Numbered from the stretch's first letter, positions 1-7,256 are shown. The stretch is 8,774 nt of DNA from Octadecabacter sp. (GCA_018500065.2 JAHBAO020000371.1:1-8774), one strand, 5' to 3'. The notes: generated by a model from the sequence alone, not told the origin. Numbers and translations are program-made.

Positions 1-1
1 A

Positions 2-625
2 GCTGCGATGCTTGATGTTATGGTTATTTCTGAAGTGATTGCAGTGGTTGACGCGGACACGTTCACGCGCCCGATCTATGCTGGCAACGCGTTGCAGACT
101 GTGAAGTCGTCTGACGCAACGAAGGTCATGACGATCCGTACTGCAACGTTTGACGCCGCCGAGATGGGTGGTTCTGCATCCGTTGAAGAGATCGCGTCTG
201 CAGGTAACGCAGGCCTTTCTGAGTGGATTGAAGACAAGGTGGCAACATCTGACCGTCCAGAACTGACATCTGCGGGTGTGGTTGTGTCTGGTGGTCGTGG
301 TGTTGGCTCTGAGGATGACTTTAAACTCATTGAAGGTTTGGCTGACAAATTGGGTGCGGCTGTTGGCGCATCCCGTGCTGCGGTTGATTCCGGTTACGCA
401 CCGAACGACTGGCAGGTTGGCCAGACCGGTAAGGTTGTCGCCCCTGATCTTTATGTTGCTGTCGGTATTTCCGGCGCGATCCAGCACCTTGCTGGCATGA
501 AGGACTCCAAGGTGATCGTCGCGATCAACAAAGACGAAGAAGCGCCGATCTTCCAGGTCGCCGATTTCGGACTTGTCGCAGACCTGTTTGATGCCGTGCC
601 TGAGTTGACTGAAAAGCTCGCCTAA
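2..625 (+). CDS. etfA: Electron transfer flavoprotein alpha subunit, C-terminal part (5' end outside window)
   Basis: This is the alpha subunit of the soluble ETF heterodimer, which carries FAD, takes electrons from acyl-CoA dehydrogenases and passes them to ETF-ubiquinone oxidoreductase. The reading frame is already open at the first base, and the residues before the first in-window Met (codon at 8) fit the family, so that Met is internal and the real start lies upstream. About 207 codons are present out of the usual 305-320. The part seen covers the end of the N-terminal domain and the whole FAD-binding C-terminal domain. It includes the stretch reading VVSGGRGVGSEDDF, then GASRAAVDSGYAPNDWQVGQTG, APDLYVAVGISGAIQHLAGM and the late INKDEEAPIFQVADFGLV segment, all hallmarks of EtfA. 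It ends with TAA and is followed at once by an intrinsic terminator. etfB would be expected just upstream. Identification is very secure; only the start is missing. Confidence 0.97.
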   Translation, partial: AAMLDVMVISEVIAVVDADTFTRPIYAGNALQTVKSSDATKVMTIRTATFDAAEMGGSASVEEIASAGNAGLSEWIEDKVATSDRPELTSAGVVVSGGRGVGSEDDFKLIEGLADKLGAAVGASRAAVDSGYAPNDWQVGQTGKVVAPDLYVAVGISGAIQHLAGMKDSKVIVAINKDEEAPIFQVADFGLVADLFDAVPELTEKLA

Positions 626-645
626 AACCGAACACAGTTTTAGGG

Positions 646-679
646 AAAGGCCCGCCTAATAGGTGGGCCTTTCTTTTTT
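646..679 (+). terminator. Rho-independent terminator after etfA
   Basis: A 12-bp stem (646-657 pairing with 661-672) containing a single G-T wobble encloses a 3-base AAT loop. It is followed by C and six Ts at 674-679. It starts 21 bases after the etfA stop codon and ends 10 bases before the stop of the convergent gene, so it separates the two. On the minus strand the hairpin is not followed by a T-run, so it mainly serves the plus strand. Confidence 0.93.
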
Positions 680-688
680 GTGCCACAT

Positions 689-1510
689 CTATGTGCCGAG
701 CCCGTAAAGCAACGGAGTACGCAGTGCCTTTGCCGCCGCTTCGTGTGCATCAACACCAAGCATACCTTGCGCTGCAAGCGCTTCAAGCGGTGGAAAATTC
801 ATTCCGCGCGTGTCACCGCGTTTGGCGATCACTTCGATAACGTCGCTGACGTAAGGGCGCAGCGCTTCAACCATTGCACGGGTCACAAACGCCGGATGGT
901 TGGATGGATGAATGCCCGCGCTGGTGTCCTGCGGCGCACGTGCGGCGAGCCACAAAAGAAACGTTGGCCCTGTAGATTTCGCAATAAGCGCCTGCATGCG
1001 GCGCACCCAAGTTTTGCAAAGCTGGTCACGCACGACGATAAAGCGTTGATCGTCAACCGCGCGCAACCGTGTGATCAGATGCCCTGTGAATGATATCTCT
1101 GCGAAATCCAGTTCTGGATAAAGCGCAACAAGCTTTTCCGTTGGCGCAATAAAGCGGTCGTTGCGCCGTGGATGCACCTTGTAGAACGGGTTGCTTAGAT
1201 TGGTTGCGCACGGGATCTGGATCACCACTGCTGCCGCGTCATGGCACAACGACTGGATAGCGGTGTCGTGCAAAAACACATCCGGCCCCGCGGACTGGTT
1301 TCCAAGGTTGACACAAACTTCTCCGATTGCAGTTTCGATCAAGTCGGGAAACGGTTTTGGTATGTACCTCCCAAATGTTTCTGATCCGCCTAGAAAGGCA
1401 ATGTAACGGCCATCGGTTGGGCGGCGAGGCCCGCGGAATGACAGCTTTGAGAGGCCATAGCTGCACGGTGTGGGGCGCAACGCGCCCCCTGGAATCGTTT
1501 CGGTCTTCAT
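689..1510 (-). CDS. Conserved protein resembling DUF6473 family; possible SGNH-hydrolase-like fold
   Basis: This 273-residue protein is of unknown function. I recognise the pattern of the DUF6473 family, common in Rhodobacterales: an N-terminal CSYGLSKLSFRGPRR segment, a glycine-rich FLGGSETFG (residues 39-47), then CVNLGNQSAGPDVFL, VVIQIPCATNLSNPFY and VHPRRNDRF. The order of these blocks, with Ser43 after a hydrophobic strand, a Gly/Asn block at 69-75, Asn104 after the third strand and a late VDAHEAAAKAL at 253-263, recalls SGNH hydrolases. That relation is my inference. No signal peptide or membrane segment is visible. The start is set at the ATG at 1510 because GAAGG lies 9 bases before it; a GTG at 1519 would add three residues but has no properly spaced ribosome site. 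The gene is divergent from the hydroxybutyryl-CoA dehydrogenase gene and convergent with etfA. The real gene is well supported; the function is not known. Confidence 0.85.
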   Translation of the reverse strand: MKTETIPGGALRPTPCSYGLSKLSFRGPRRPTDGRYIAFLGGSETFGRYIPKPFPDLIETAIGEVCVNLGNQSAGPDVFLHDTAIQSLCHDAAAVVIQIPCATNLSNPFYKVHPRRNDRFIAPTEKLVALYPELDFAEISFTGHLITRLRAVDDQRFIVVRDQLCKTWVRRMQALIAKSTGPTFLLWLAARAPQDTSAGIHPSNHPAFVTRAMVEALRPYVSDVIEVIAKRGDTRGMNFPPLEALAAQGMLGVDAHEAAAKALRTPLLYGLGT

Positions 1511-1674
1511 GGGTCCCACCCTTCATAATTTTTACTCACCAACGCCAACATTCTGCCGATTCTATTGCGAAACCCCTAATGCGCCCATTTGTCTAAACTT
1601 GTGCTGAATTGCGGCGCTTGAGAGTGCCTGTGCACGCGCCTATGGTGACGCCAATCAACAAAGGGCTGACGCAC
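1511..1674. promoter_or_regulatory. Divergent intergenic region between the DUF6473-type gene and hbdA
   Basis: This 164-bp gap separates two genes read in opposite directions, so it must hold both promoters if each is transcribed on its own. I see the ribosome site of the minus-strand gene (GAAGG near 1520-1524 on the complement) and a modest AAAGGG 9 bases before the ATG at 1675. I could not find convincing -35/-10 pairs, an inverted repeat or a small gene in it. Confidence 0.5.
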
Positions 1675-2550
1675 ATGGGCATTGAACGGATTGGCATCGT
1701 AGGTGCGGGGCAGATGGGCAATGGGATTGCCCACGTCTGCGCCTTGGCTGGGTATGACGTGCTGCTGACTGACATTAACGAGGATGCCCTTGCCGCTGCG
1801 CTGAAAAGTGTCGATGGCAATATGGGCCGTCAGGTTTCAAAGGGGCTGATTACCGAAGCCGAAAAGGACGAAGGACTGCGACGCATCAACACGACGCTCA
1901 CGCTGACCGACCTCGGGCCGACGGATTTGATCATCGAGGCCGCGACTGAGCGTGAGACGATCAAGCAGGCGATTTTTGAGGACTTGCTGCCCCACCTGAC
2001 ACCTGACACGATCCTCACGTCGAATACGTCGTCAATTTCCATCACACGCCTTGCGTCGCGCACGGACCGCCCTGAAAAATTCATGGGGTTCCACTTCATG
2101 AACCCCGTTCCGATCATGCAATTGGTCGAACTGATCCGCGGGATTGCGACCGATGTGCCGACATATGAGGCCTGCAAAGGTGTTGTTGACCGCCTTGGCA
2201 AAACGTCCGCGACGGCTGAGGACTTTCCAGCCTTTATCGTCAATCGCATACTAATGCCGATGATCAACGAAGCGGTTTATGCGCTGTATGAGGGGGTCGG
2301 GAATGTTGAATCCATCGACACATCCCTGAAGCTCGGCGCGAATCATCCGATGGGGCCACTGGAACTGGCGGACTTCATTGGTCTGGATACCTGTCTTGCG
2401 ATCATGAACGTGCTGCACGAAGGATTAGCGGATACCAAATACCGCCCCTGCCCGCTTTTGACGAAGTATGTGGAAGCCGGTTGGCTGGGCCGTAAATCAA
2501 AACGCGGGTTCTACGATTACCGTGGCGACACGCCTGTACCAACCCGCTAG
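1675..2550 (+). CDS. hbdA: 3-hydroxybutyryl-CoA dehydrogenase (NAD-type, short single-function form)
   Basis: The enzyme oxidises (S)-3-hydroxybutyryl-CoA (or related 3-hydroxyacyl-CoA) to the 3-oxoacyl-CoA with NAD(P)+, in beta-oxidation, butyrate or aromatic-acid degradation. The 291-residue product has the N-terminal Rossmann motif GAGQMG (residues 10-15), with Asp33 at the end of the second strand favouring NAD. It also has the full catalytic set of the family: Ser119 in SNTSS, His140 in GFHFMNP, Glu152 in LVELI and Asn190 in FIVNRIL. The C-terminal helical dimer domain follows, with NHPMGPLELADFIGLD and the closing GRKSKRGFYDY. The ATG at 1675 is chosen because the Rossmann strand begins right after it and AAAGGG lies 9 bases upstream; an upstream TTG at 1609 would add 22 residues unlike the family. 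The length matches stand-alone members (about 280-292). Homologues are also named paaH, fadB2 or hbd. It meets the convergent acyltransferase gene with only 4 bases between stop codons. Confidence 0.95.
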   Translation: MGIERIGIVGAGQMGNGIAHVCALAGYDVLLTDINEDALAAALKSVDGNMGRQVSKGLITEAEKDEGLRRINTTLTLTDLGPTDLIIEAATERETIKQAIFEDLLPHLTPDTILTSNTSSISITRLASRTDRPEKFMGFHFMNPVPIMQLVELIRGIATDVPTYEACKGVVDRLGKTSATAEDFPAFIVNRILMPMINEAVYALYEGVGNVESIDTSLKLGANHPMGPLELADFIGLDTCLAIMNVLHEGLADTKYRPCPLLTKYVEAGWLGRKSKRGFYDYRGDTPVPTR

Positions 2551-2554
2551 ACCA

Positions 2555-3430
2555 CTATTCTTTTAGCGCAAGCGTGTGTTCGCGCAACCATGCCATGAAC
2601 GCGCGTGGGTCTTTGCTACGCGCTTCGACTTCTTCTGGCGAGATCGGTTTTCCGATGACGGGCTTTTGCGGCTTGTCGAATGCATGCGCAACTTCGTGGA
2701 TCAACAGCCCTTGGCGCAATGTCGCGCTAATCTGGTTGGCGATCTGATAGGCGCGTGAATTGCTGCCCGGGAAGAAGCAAGGCACCACAGTCGCGCCCGA
2801 ACGACGGATCATCTTTGCGGTAAAGACGTTCCATTCTTCCTCAATCGCGGGGCCCCACATGGTTTCGGACGCAGCGACAACGCCAGACGGGAACAATGCA
2901 ATCAAGCCGCCATTTCCGAGGTGTTCCATAGACTTGGCACGCATCTCGATCATCTTTTCCTGCGCATCCGACTGGTGCAGGAACGGCACCGGAATCATAT
3001 AACTCGACGCGGCCTCGTCGATACCTGTCAGCAGCGAGCGCGTCAGAATGCGGTAATCATTGCGGCGGCGGCCGATCAAGTCGGCGAGAACCATTCCATC
3101 AACCAGCCCATGCGGGTGGTTGGCGACAAACATAACCGGGCCTGTTTCTGGGATATTGTCCAACTGGTCTTGCGGGGTTTGAATTTCGATCCCCATGACC
3201 TTCATCGTTGCGGGCCAAAACGCCTGCCCCTTCGGTTGGCCCATCTTTTCAAATGCACGGATGCGGCGCACGACAGTGATCTTACCTGTCATCCATTCCA
3301 TCGCCTTGATGAACCAGCGTTTGGCATTGCTATCGAACGTTTCAGAATAGGTCAGCGAACGTCGATCATAGACTCGGGGCGCATCGGCCTCGTCTGTAGA
3401 CGTCTTTGATCTTGTTGATATGTCGGTCAA
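2555..3430 (-). CDS. Lysophospholipid/glycerolipid acyltransferase family protein (LPLAT superfamily, PlsC-like)
   Basis: This 291-residue protein is predicted to transfer an acyl group to a lysophospholipid or a similar acceptor at the inner face of the membrane. The acyltransferase blocks are in order: VMFVANHPHGLVDG (residues 99-112) with His105 and Asp111, where H-x5-D replaces the usual H-x4-D as in the hemolysin-like branch; YRILTRSLL; PVPFL; LIALFPSGVVAA with FPSG at 180-183; and VVPCFFPGSNSRAY. No clear membrane-spanning helix is seen; amphipathic or peripheral binding is likely. The start is a TTG at 3430, with AGGA seven bases upstream and an in-frame TAG 9 bases before it. No ATG or GTG occurs in frame before codon 43, so TTG is the only reasonable start. 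It sits 31 bases after ptsH with no terminator between, as last gene of the operon. The exact acceptor cannot be read from the sequence. Confidence 0.88.
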   Translation of the reverse strand: MTDISTRSKTSTDEADAPRVYDRRSLTYSETFDSNAKRWFIKAMEWMTGKITVVRRIRAFEKMGQPKGQAFWPATMKVMGIEIQTPQDQLDNIPETGPVMFVANHPHGLVDGMVLADLIGRRRNDYRILTRSLLTGIDEAASSYMIPVPFLHQSDAQEKMIEMRAKSMEHLGNGGLIALFPSGVVAASETMWGPAIEEEWNVFTAKMIRRSGATVVPCFFPGSNSRAYQIANQISATLRQGLLIHEVAHAFDKPQKPVIGKPISPEEVEARSKDPRAFMAWLREHTLALKE

Positions 3431-3461
3431 ACGATGCTTCCTAGCCTATCGAGAAGAGAGG

Positions 3462-3731
3462 TTAGTCTCCCTCTCCGAACTTGTCGGCCACAAGCGCGTC
3501 CAGCGCATCCATGAGCTGATCGGCCTGTGGGCCTTTGGTTTCAACTTCAATAGAGGTTCCATTGGAAGCTGCCAACATCAAAAGCCCCATGATGCTATCA
3601 CCATCTGCCGACATTCCGTCTTTGGACACTTCGGCCTGGGCGTCAAATTGCTCACTCGTTTCGACAAACTTCGCCGACGCCCGCGCGTGCAGGCCTTTGA
3701 TGTTAACGATATTCAAGGTGCGTTGCGCCAT
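3462..3731 (-). CDS. ptsH: Phosphocarrier protein HPr
   Basis: HPr is the small cytoplasmic carrier of the phosphotransferase system: it takes phosphate from enzyme I (or EI-Ntr) on a histidine and gives it to EIIA proteins. The 89-residue product has the normal length. The active-site block NIKGLHARASAKFVE puts the phosphoryl-accepting histidine at position 15. The regulatory block DGDSIMGLLMLAAS puts serine at position 46, the site used by HPr kinase. Both residues stand at canonical numbers, so the protein can be modified by both routes. ATG start with AGG 5 bases upstream; the gene begins 8 bases after the EIIA stop. With hprK two genes upstream in the operon, Ser46 phosphorylation is expected to be real. 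Enzyme I is not encoded in this window. Confidence 0.97.
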   Translation of the reverse strand: MAQRTLNIVNIKGLHARASAKFVETSEQFDAQAEVSKDGMSADGDSIMGLLMLAASNGTSIEVETKGPQADQLMDALDALVADKFGEGD

Positions 3732-3739
3732 ATCAGCCT

Positions 3740-4135
3740 CTAACTGTCCAGATCAACAGCATGGCTGTCGATATATTTGCGCCCCGCATCCATCGCAGAC
3801 GCCACAGCGTCGACCACCGACTTGCGGCGCGATTTCGCCAGCTTCACAAGCATGGGGAGGTTCGCACCGTAAAGGATCCGGCGGTTTTGCGGGCTACAAG
3901 CGCGCAAGGACAAATTTGACGGAGATCCGCCAAACAGATCGGTCACGATCACCACGCCACTGCCCGTATCAACAGCGTCTGCGGCGTCACAGATTTCGTC
4001 TTGCTTTACGGCACGGTCATCATCAGGTGCAATCGCAATTGCTTTCATCCCGGGCTGCTTGCCCACGACATGCTCGACCGCCGACAGGTACTCTGTCGCC
4101 AAGCCGCCATGTGCGACGATCACAATTCCGATCAA
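3740..4135 (-). CDS. PTS EIIA component, mannose/fructose-sorbose (ManX) type
   Basis: This 131-residue single-domain protein belongs to the EIIA(Man) family, cytoplasmic phosphate acceptors from HPr. The N-terminal strand IGIVIVAHGGLA carries the active histidine at position 9. A second family block, VVIVTDLFGGSPSNLS (residues 61-76), matches the DLFGGTP loop that shapes the active site, followed by ILYGANLPMLVKLA. The length fits a lone IIA domain; there is no IIB fusion, and no IIC or IID permease gene lies nearby. This points to a regulatory role, as proposed for the same gene in other alphaproteobacteria. The start is a TTG at 4135: no ATG occurs between it and the next in-frame stop upstream, and a later GTG at codon 5 would remove part of the first strand. 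No strong ribosome site is visible, and the preceding rapZ gene stops 10 bases before, so coupled translation is plausible. Confidence 0.94.
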   Translation of the reverse strand: MIGIVIVAHGGLATEYLSAVEHVVGKQPGMKAIAIAPDDDRAVKQDEICDAADAVDTGSGVVIVTDLFGGSPSNLSLRACSPQNRRILYGANLPMLVKLAKSRRKSVVDAVASAMDAGRKYIDSHAVDLDS

Positions 4136-4145
4136 ATCTGCTATC

Positions 4146-5045
4146 TTATGATCCGCCCTGCTGGACCGCGCCTATCGATGCCCGATCAATTTCTCGATGA
4201 CGTTTAGACACCTGCCAACCTTGTTTCGCAAGGGTCAAGGCAATGTGTTCCGTAACGAAAACAGACCGGTGTTGCCCGCCGGTACACCCGAACCCGATAC
4301 TCAGATGCGATTTCCCCTCATCGCGGAACGCAGGCAGCAACATCAAAAGCAAGTCGCTGACTTTGGTGGAAAAGTCCTCAAACCGTGGATCGGTCTGGAT
4401 GTGGCTGCCAACTGCACTGTCCAAGCCCGTCAGTTTTCGGAGCGCAGGTTCCCAGTATGGATTCTTCAGGAACCGGCAATCGAATGTCATGTCGACCCCT
4501 TTGGGGGTGCCGCGTTTATACGAAAACGACTGAATGCTAACACCGAACAACGCGCCACCTTCGTCACCGAACCATTCGGTAAGACGCGCCTTGAGGTCGT
4601 GGGGCGACAAGTCAGACGTTTCGAGCAAGACCTCAGCCTGCTCGCGCAAGGGCATCAGCAAATCTGCTTCTTTGCGAATGCCTTGAATGGCGGGTTCATC
4701 TGGCGCGAGCGGGTGACGGCGGCGGGTTTCGGAGTAGCGGCGAACGAGCGTGTCCTCGTTGGCTTCTAAGAACAAAAGCTGGGCATCGATGTCACCCCGA
4801 TCACGCAGCTGTGCCATCAGATCCGTCACGCCGTCGATCGAAAAGTCGCGGTTGCGAACGTCCAATCCAATCGCCAGCGGGCGGGTCAATTCACCATCCG
4901 TTAAGCGCGGGAGGAGCGACAAAGGAGCGTTATCAATCGCCTCAAACCCCAGATCTTCGAGCACATTGATTGCCGTAGAACGCCCAGCGCCGGAAGGACC
5001 GCTGACGACGATCAACTTTTGCGGTTTCGGCATATCGGTCCTCAT
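4146..5045 (-). CDS. rapZ: RNase adapter / nucleotide-binding protein RapZ (YvcJ family)
   Basis: This 299-residue member of the RapZ/YvcJ family has an N-terminal P-loop NTPase-like domain and a C-terminal phosphofructokinase-like sensory domain. The Walker A sequence is GPSGAGRS (residues 16-23), the D-loop block is LLFLEA (90-95), and YSETRRRHPL follows at 104-113. The C-terminal signature GCTGGQHRS is at 253-261. In E. coli RapZ binds glucosamine-6-phosphate and guides RNase E to the small RNA GlmZ. That sRNA pair is not known in alphaproteobacteria, so the target here may differ; the family is nevertheless fixed in this PTS neighbourhood. The ATG at 5045 has GGGAG 7 bases upstream; a second ATG at 5033 has its own AGGA, so the start is uncertain by four residues. 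The gene follows hprK by 21 bases. Confidence 0.96.
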   Translation of the reverse strand: MRTDMPKPQKLIVVSGPSGAGRSTAINVLEDLGFEAIDNAPLSLLPRLTDGELTRPLAIGLDVRNRDFSIDGVTDLMAQLRDRGDIDAQLLFLEANEDTLVRRYSETRRRHPLAPDEPAIQGIRKEADLLMPLREQAEVLLETSDLSPHDLKARLTEWFGDEGGALFGVSIQSFSYKRGTPKGVDMTFDCRFLKNPYWEPALRKLTGLDSAVGSHIQTDPRFEDFSTKVSDLLLMLLPAFRDEGKSHLSIGFGCTGGQHRSVFVTEHIALTLAKQGWQVSKRHREIDRASIGAVQQGGS

Positions 5046-5066
5046 CTGGTTCTCCCGTTGCTCGGA

Positions 5067-5516
5067 CTAGGTCGCTTGACCATGCAACATATAGTGCGTG
5101 ATGGCTTGGGCAAAATGCCGGATCGCGGGGGTGTGAAGCAGCGCGATTTCGTGACCGAGTAAAATAATCGTCTTTGGGGCAGGCACGCGATCCACTTCGG
5201 GCGTGCCTAGATCGACGACTAAGTGCAACGCAGTGGGGCCCGAAGGACGGGCGTTCAATATGCCAACGCCACGAACCTCAATCCGGCCAGATATGGCAGG
5301 AGGGCAGCTGGCAATGAGGCCTTTTGGTGTGGCGTCCAGCCAAGTGATATCGTCCGTCAAAAGTGTGGCATTGAACGCGAGGAGTTCAAGCGCAAGCGTG
5401 GACTTTCCAGACCCAGACGGGCCACAGATCACGACGGCCTTGTTGTTGATTACGACCGTACTGGCGTGGAGCTGCAATTGGCCATCCGGCCCAGTCTTGG
5501 GCGGCTCGGACAGCAT
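5067..5516 (-). CDS. hprK: HPr kinase/phosphorylase, short alphaproteobacterial form
   Basis: The enzyme phosphorylates (and in family members also dephosphorylates) HPr on Ser46. Only the C-terminal catalytic domain is present: 149 residues against about 310 in Firmicutes. Visible motifs are LHAS with His17, in the place of the histidine before the P-loop in full-length HprK, Walker A GPSGSGKST (32-40), LLTDD with the metal-binding Asp pair (55-56) and the family signature SGRIEVRGVGIL (76-87). The missing N-terminal domain is normal for alphaproteobacterial homologues and is not a truncation in this genome. The start ATG touches the chvG stop codon (TAG directly followed by ATG), and no purine-rich ribosome site precedes it, so translation probably depends on re-initiation after chvG. 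Its substrate HPr is encoded three genes downstream in the same operon. Confidence 0.94.
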   Translation of the reverse strand: MLSEPPKTGPDGQLQLHASTVVINNKAVVICGPSGSGKSTLALELLAFNATLLTDDITWLDATPKGLIASCPPAISGRIEVRGVGILNARPSGPTALHLVVDLGTPEVDRVPAPKTIILLGHEIALLHTPAIRHFAQAITHYMLHGQAT

Positions 5517-7256
5517 CTAAACGGGCAGACCAACCACGAAGCGCGCACCGAGCGGTTCTGACCCGATGTCCGCGTCTGTCGGGCGAATGTTCTCCGCCCA
5601 AATTACGCCGCCATGCGCTTCGACGATTTGCTTTGAAATCGCGAGGCCAAGGCCAGAGTTGTCACCGAACTGTTGTTCGGGGCGCTCAGAATAGAACCGC
5701 TGGAACACTTTTTGCAACGCGCCATCCGGAATGCCCGGCCCCGTATCCTCGACGACAACAAGCACGCGGTTTTCCCGTTTGCGAACCCAAACACGGATCG
5801 CATCGCTGTCTTCACAGAACGAAATCGCGTTGGAAATAAGGTTAACGAAAACCTGCGCCAAGCGCCCTTCGAGCCCCATGATCTGAATGGAGGTTTTGGG
5901 CAGGTCGGATATAAAATCGACCTTCTTCTCTTTGGCTTGGTTGCCTAGAAATTCGGTCAAATGGCTCAGGGTCTTGATAAGATCGAAGGACTCTTCTTCT
6001 TCCTTAACCAACTCCGAATCCAGACGTGATGCATTCGAGATGTCGCTGACCAAGCGATCCAATCGCTGCACATCGTGCTCAATGACTTCCAACATCCGCT
6101 GGCGGTGATCTTCGCGTGTAACATTGCGCAGTGTGCCAACGGCGGATCGCAAAGATGCCAGTGGATTCTTGATCTCGTGCGCCACGTCTGCGGCGAATTG
6201 TTCATTGCCTTCAATACGTTCGAACAAGGCGGACACCATGCCACGAATTGCGCCAGACAAGCGGCCAATTTCGTCGGGGCGCCCTGTTAGGTCGGGAATA
6301 TGAATGCTGTGAGGGGACATTTTGCGTGCATTCCGGTCACGGCCCAGCTCAACAGCCTTCGCCAGATCAGACAGCGGGTGGGCGATGGTCGACGCCAACG
6401 CGAGGCTTAGGACAATCGAGACAAACATACCGATAATGAACATCTGCATCAGCTGTTCACGATCGCGGCTTACCAGATCATCCAACTCACCCGGTGCAGA
6501 CACCAATGCGATCACGCCAACAGGTGTGCCACCTTGCTGCACCACAGGGGTCAAGACCTTGAAATATGAACGCCCTCGTTGGTCGACTTGGGTTTCAATC
6601 CACGTGCCGGTCTCAAGGGTTTGCGGGACGGCCTGTTGAAGTTCTGCTGCCAAATCTAGCGCGGTTTCCTCCACCGGAGTGCGACCGAGGAGTTCCGACA
6701 TTTTCGTCAAAAAGCTGCTCAGCGCGGAGGTGAGGAAGATACCACGACTTTCGAGTTCAAGGCCGGGAACAGGCGCGTCATCTGGTGTCGGGTCCGACCA
6801 TTTTTCAACGAGCGCGCCACTGCGATCCATCAGATACACATCAACCCCGCCGCGAAGGTCAAGATTCTGGAGCGTTATCTGCGCATCGGTTCCATCGCCG
6901 CTCATTAGGTTTACAGGTGCGTTGACGGGAAGCTGCGCTTCAAACACATCCGCAATCAATTCAACCTCGTTCACAAGCGCGCTGCCGCGTTGAAACGCGA
7001 GGTTGTCGCGCGCCGGATTAAGGTAAAGCACACCTGCGACCAACACGATCAACCCAAGCAAGTTGAACGTAATGATCTTTCGGGCAAGCGGTGACCTACG
7101 TAGATGGAAAAGCCCACGACGCTTGCGGCGATGGGTCATTACGTGTTCGGCACGCGGCGTAACAAAGTCATCGCCCAAGACCACGCCACCAGTCTCGTGC
7201 GCGGCATCACGCACGGACTTTAGATCGCGAACATCAATCTTGGGGGCAACCGTCAT
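5517..7256 (-). CDS. chvG: Membrane sensor histidine kinase ChvG (ExoS-like)
   Basis: This 579-residue kinase partners with the response regulator encoded just upstream. Domain order: a cytoplasmic N-terminal tail of about 60 residues rich in Arg and Lys near its end; a first membrane helix at about 62-80; a periplasmic sensing region at about 81-270; a second helix at about 271-291; HAMP at about 292-344; the dimerisation/phosphoacceptor helix with VAHEIKNPLASLRSAV and His360; and an ATPase domain with N-box VNLISNA (471-477), DTGPGIP (504-510), VFQRFYS and SGLGLAIS (534-541). In rhizobia the ChvG-ChvI system responds to acid and envelope conditions and controls envelope, exopolysaccharide and metabolic genes; the same signal here is an inference. 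ATG start with AGGTG 8 bases upstream, 32 bases after chvI. The stop codon abuts the hprK start. Confidence 0.95.
   Translation of the reverse strand: MTVAPKIDVRDLKSVRDAAHETGGVVLGDDFVTPRAEHVMTHRRKRRGLFHLRRSPLARKIITFNLLGLIVLVAGVLYLNPARDNLAFQRGSALVNEVELIADVFEAQLPVNAPVNLMSGDGTDAQITLQNLDLRGGVDVYLMDRSGALVEKWSDPTPDDAPVPGLELESRGIFLTSALSSFLTKMSELLGRTPVEETALDLAAELQQAVPQTLETGTWIETQVDQRGRSYFKVLTPVVQQGGTPVGVIALVSAPGELDDLVSRDREQLMQMFIIGMFVSIVLSLALASTIAHPLSDLAKAVELGRDRNARKMSPHSIHIPDLTGRPDEIGRLSGAIRGMVSALFERIEGNEQFAADVAHEIKNPLASLRSAVGTLRNVTREDHRQRMLEVIEHDVQRLDRLVSDISNASRLDSELVKEEEESFDLIKTLSHLTEFLGNQAKEKKVDFISDLPKTSIQIMGLEGRLAQVFVNLISNAISFCEDSDAIRVWVRKRENRVLVVVEDTGPGIPDGALQKVFQRFYSERPEQQFGDNSGLGLAISKQIVEAHGGVIWAENIRPTDADIGSEPLGARFVVGLPV

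Noticed and set aside
680..1093. Plus-strand open frame of 137 codons opposite the DUF6473-type gene
   Set aside because: It starts just after the etfA terminator and has low-complexity Arg/Cys/His content; the minus-strand protein is clearly the conserved one.
1609..1674. Upstream TTG start for the hydroxybutyryl-CoA dehydrogenase
   Set aside because: The 22 added residues precede the usual start of the Rossmann domain and do not resemble the family; the ATG at 1675 has AAAGGG upstream.
2540..2600. Bidirectional terminator between the convergent hydroxybutyryl-CoA dehydrogenase and acyltransferase genes
   Set aside because: Stop codons are 4 bases apart and no hairpin with a T-run is visible on either strand.
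3535..4200. Long plus-strand open frame (about 220 codons) opposite ptsH and the EIIA gene
   Set aside because: It is antisense to two firmly identified genes, has no family motif, is rich in Arg/Ser/Pro/His as expected of a shadow frame, and lacks a ribosome site.
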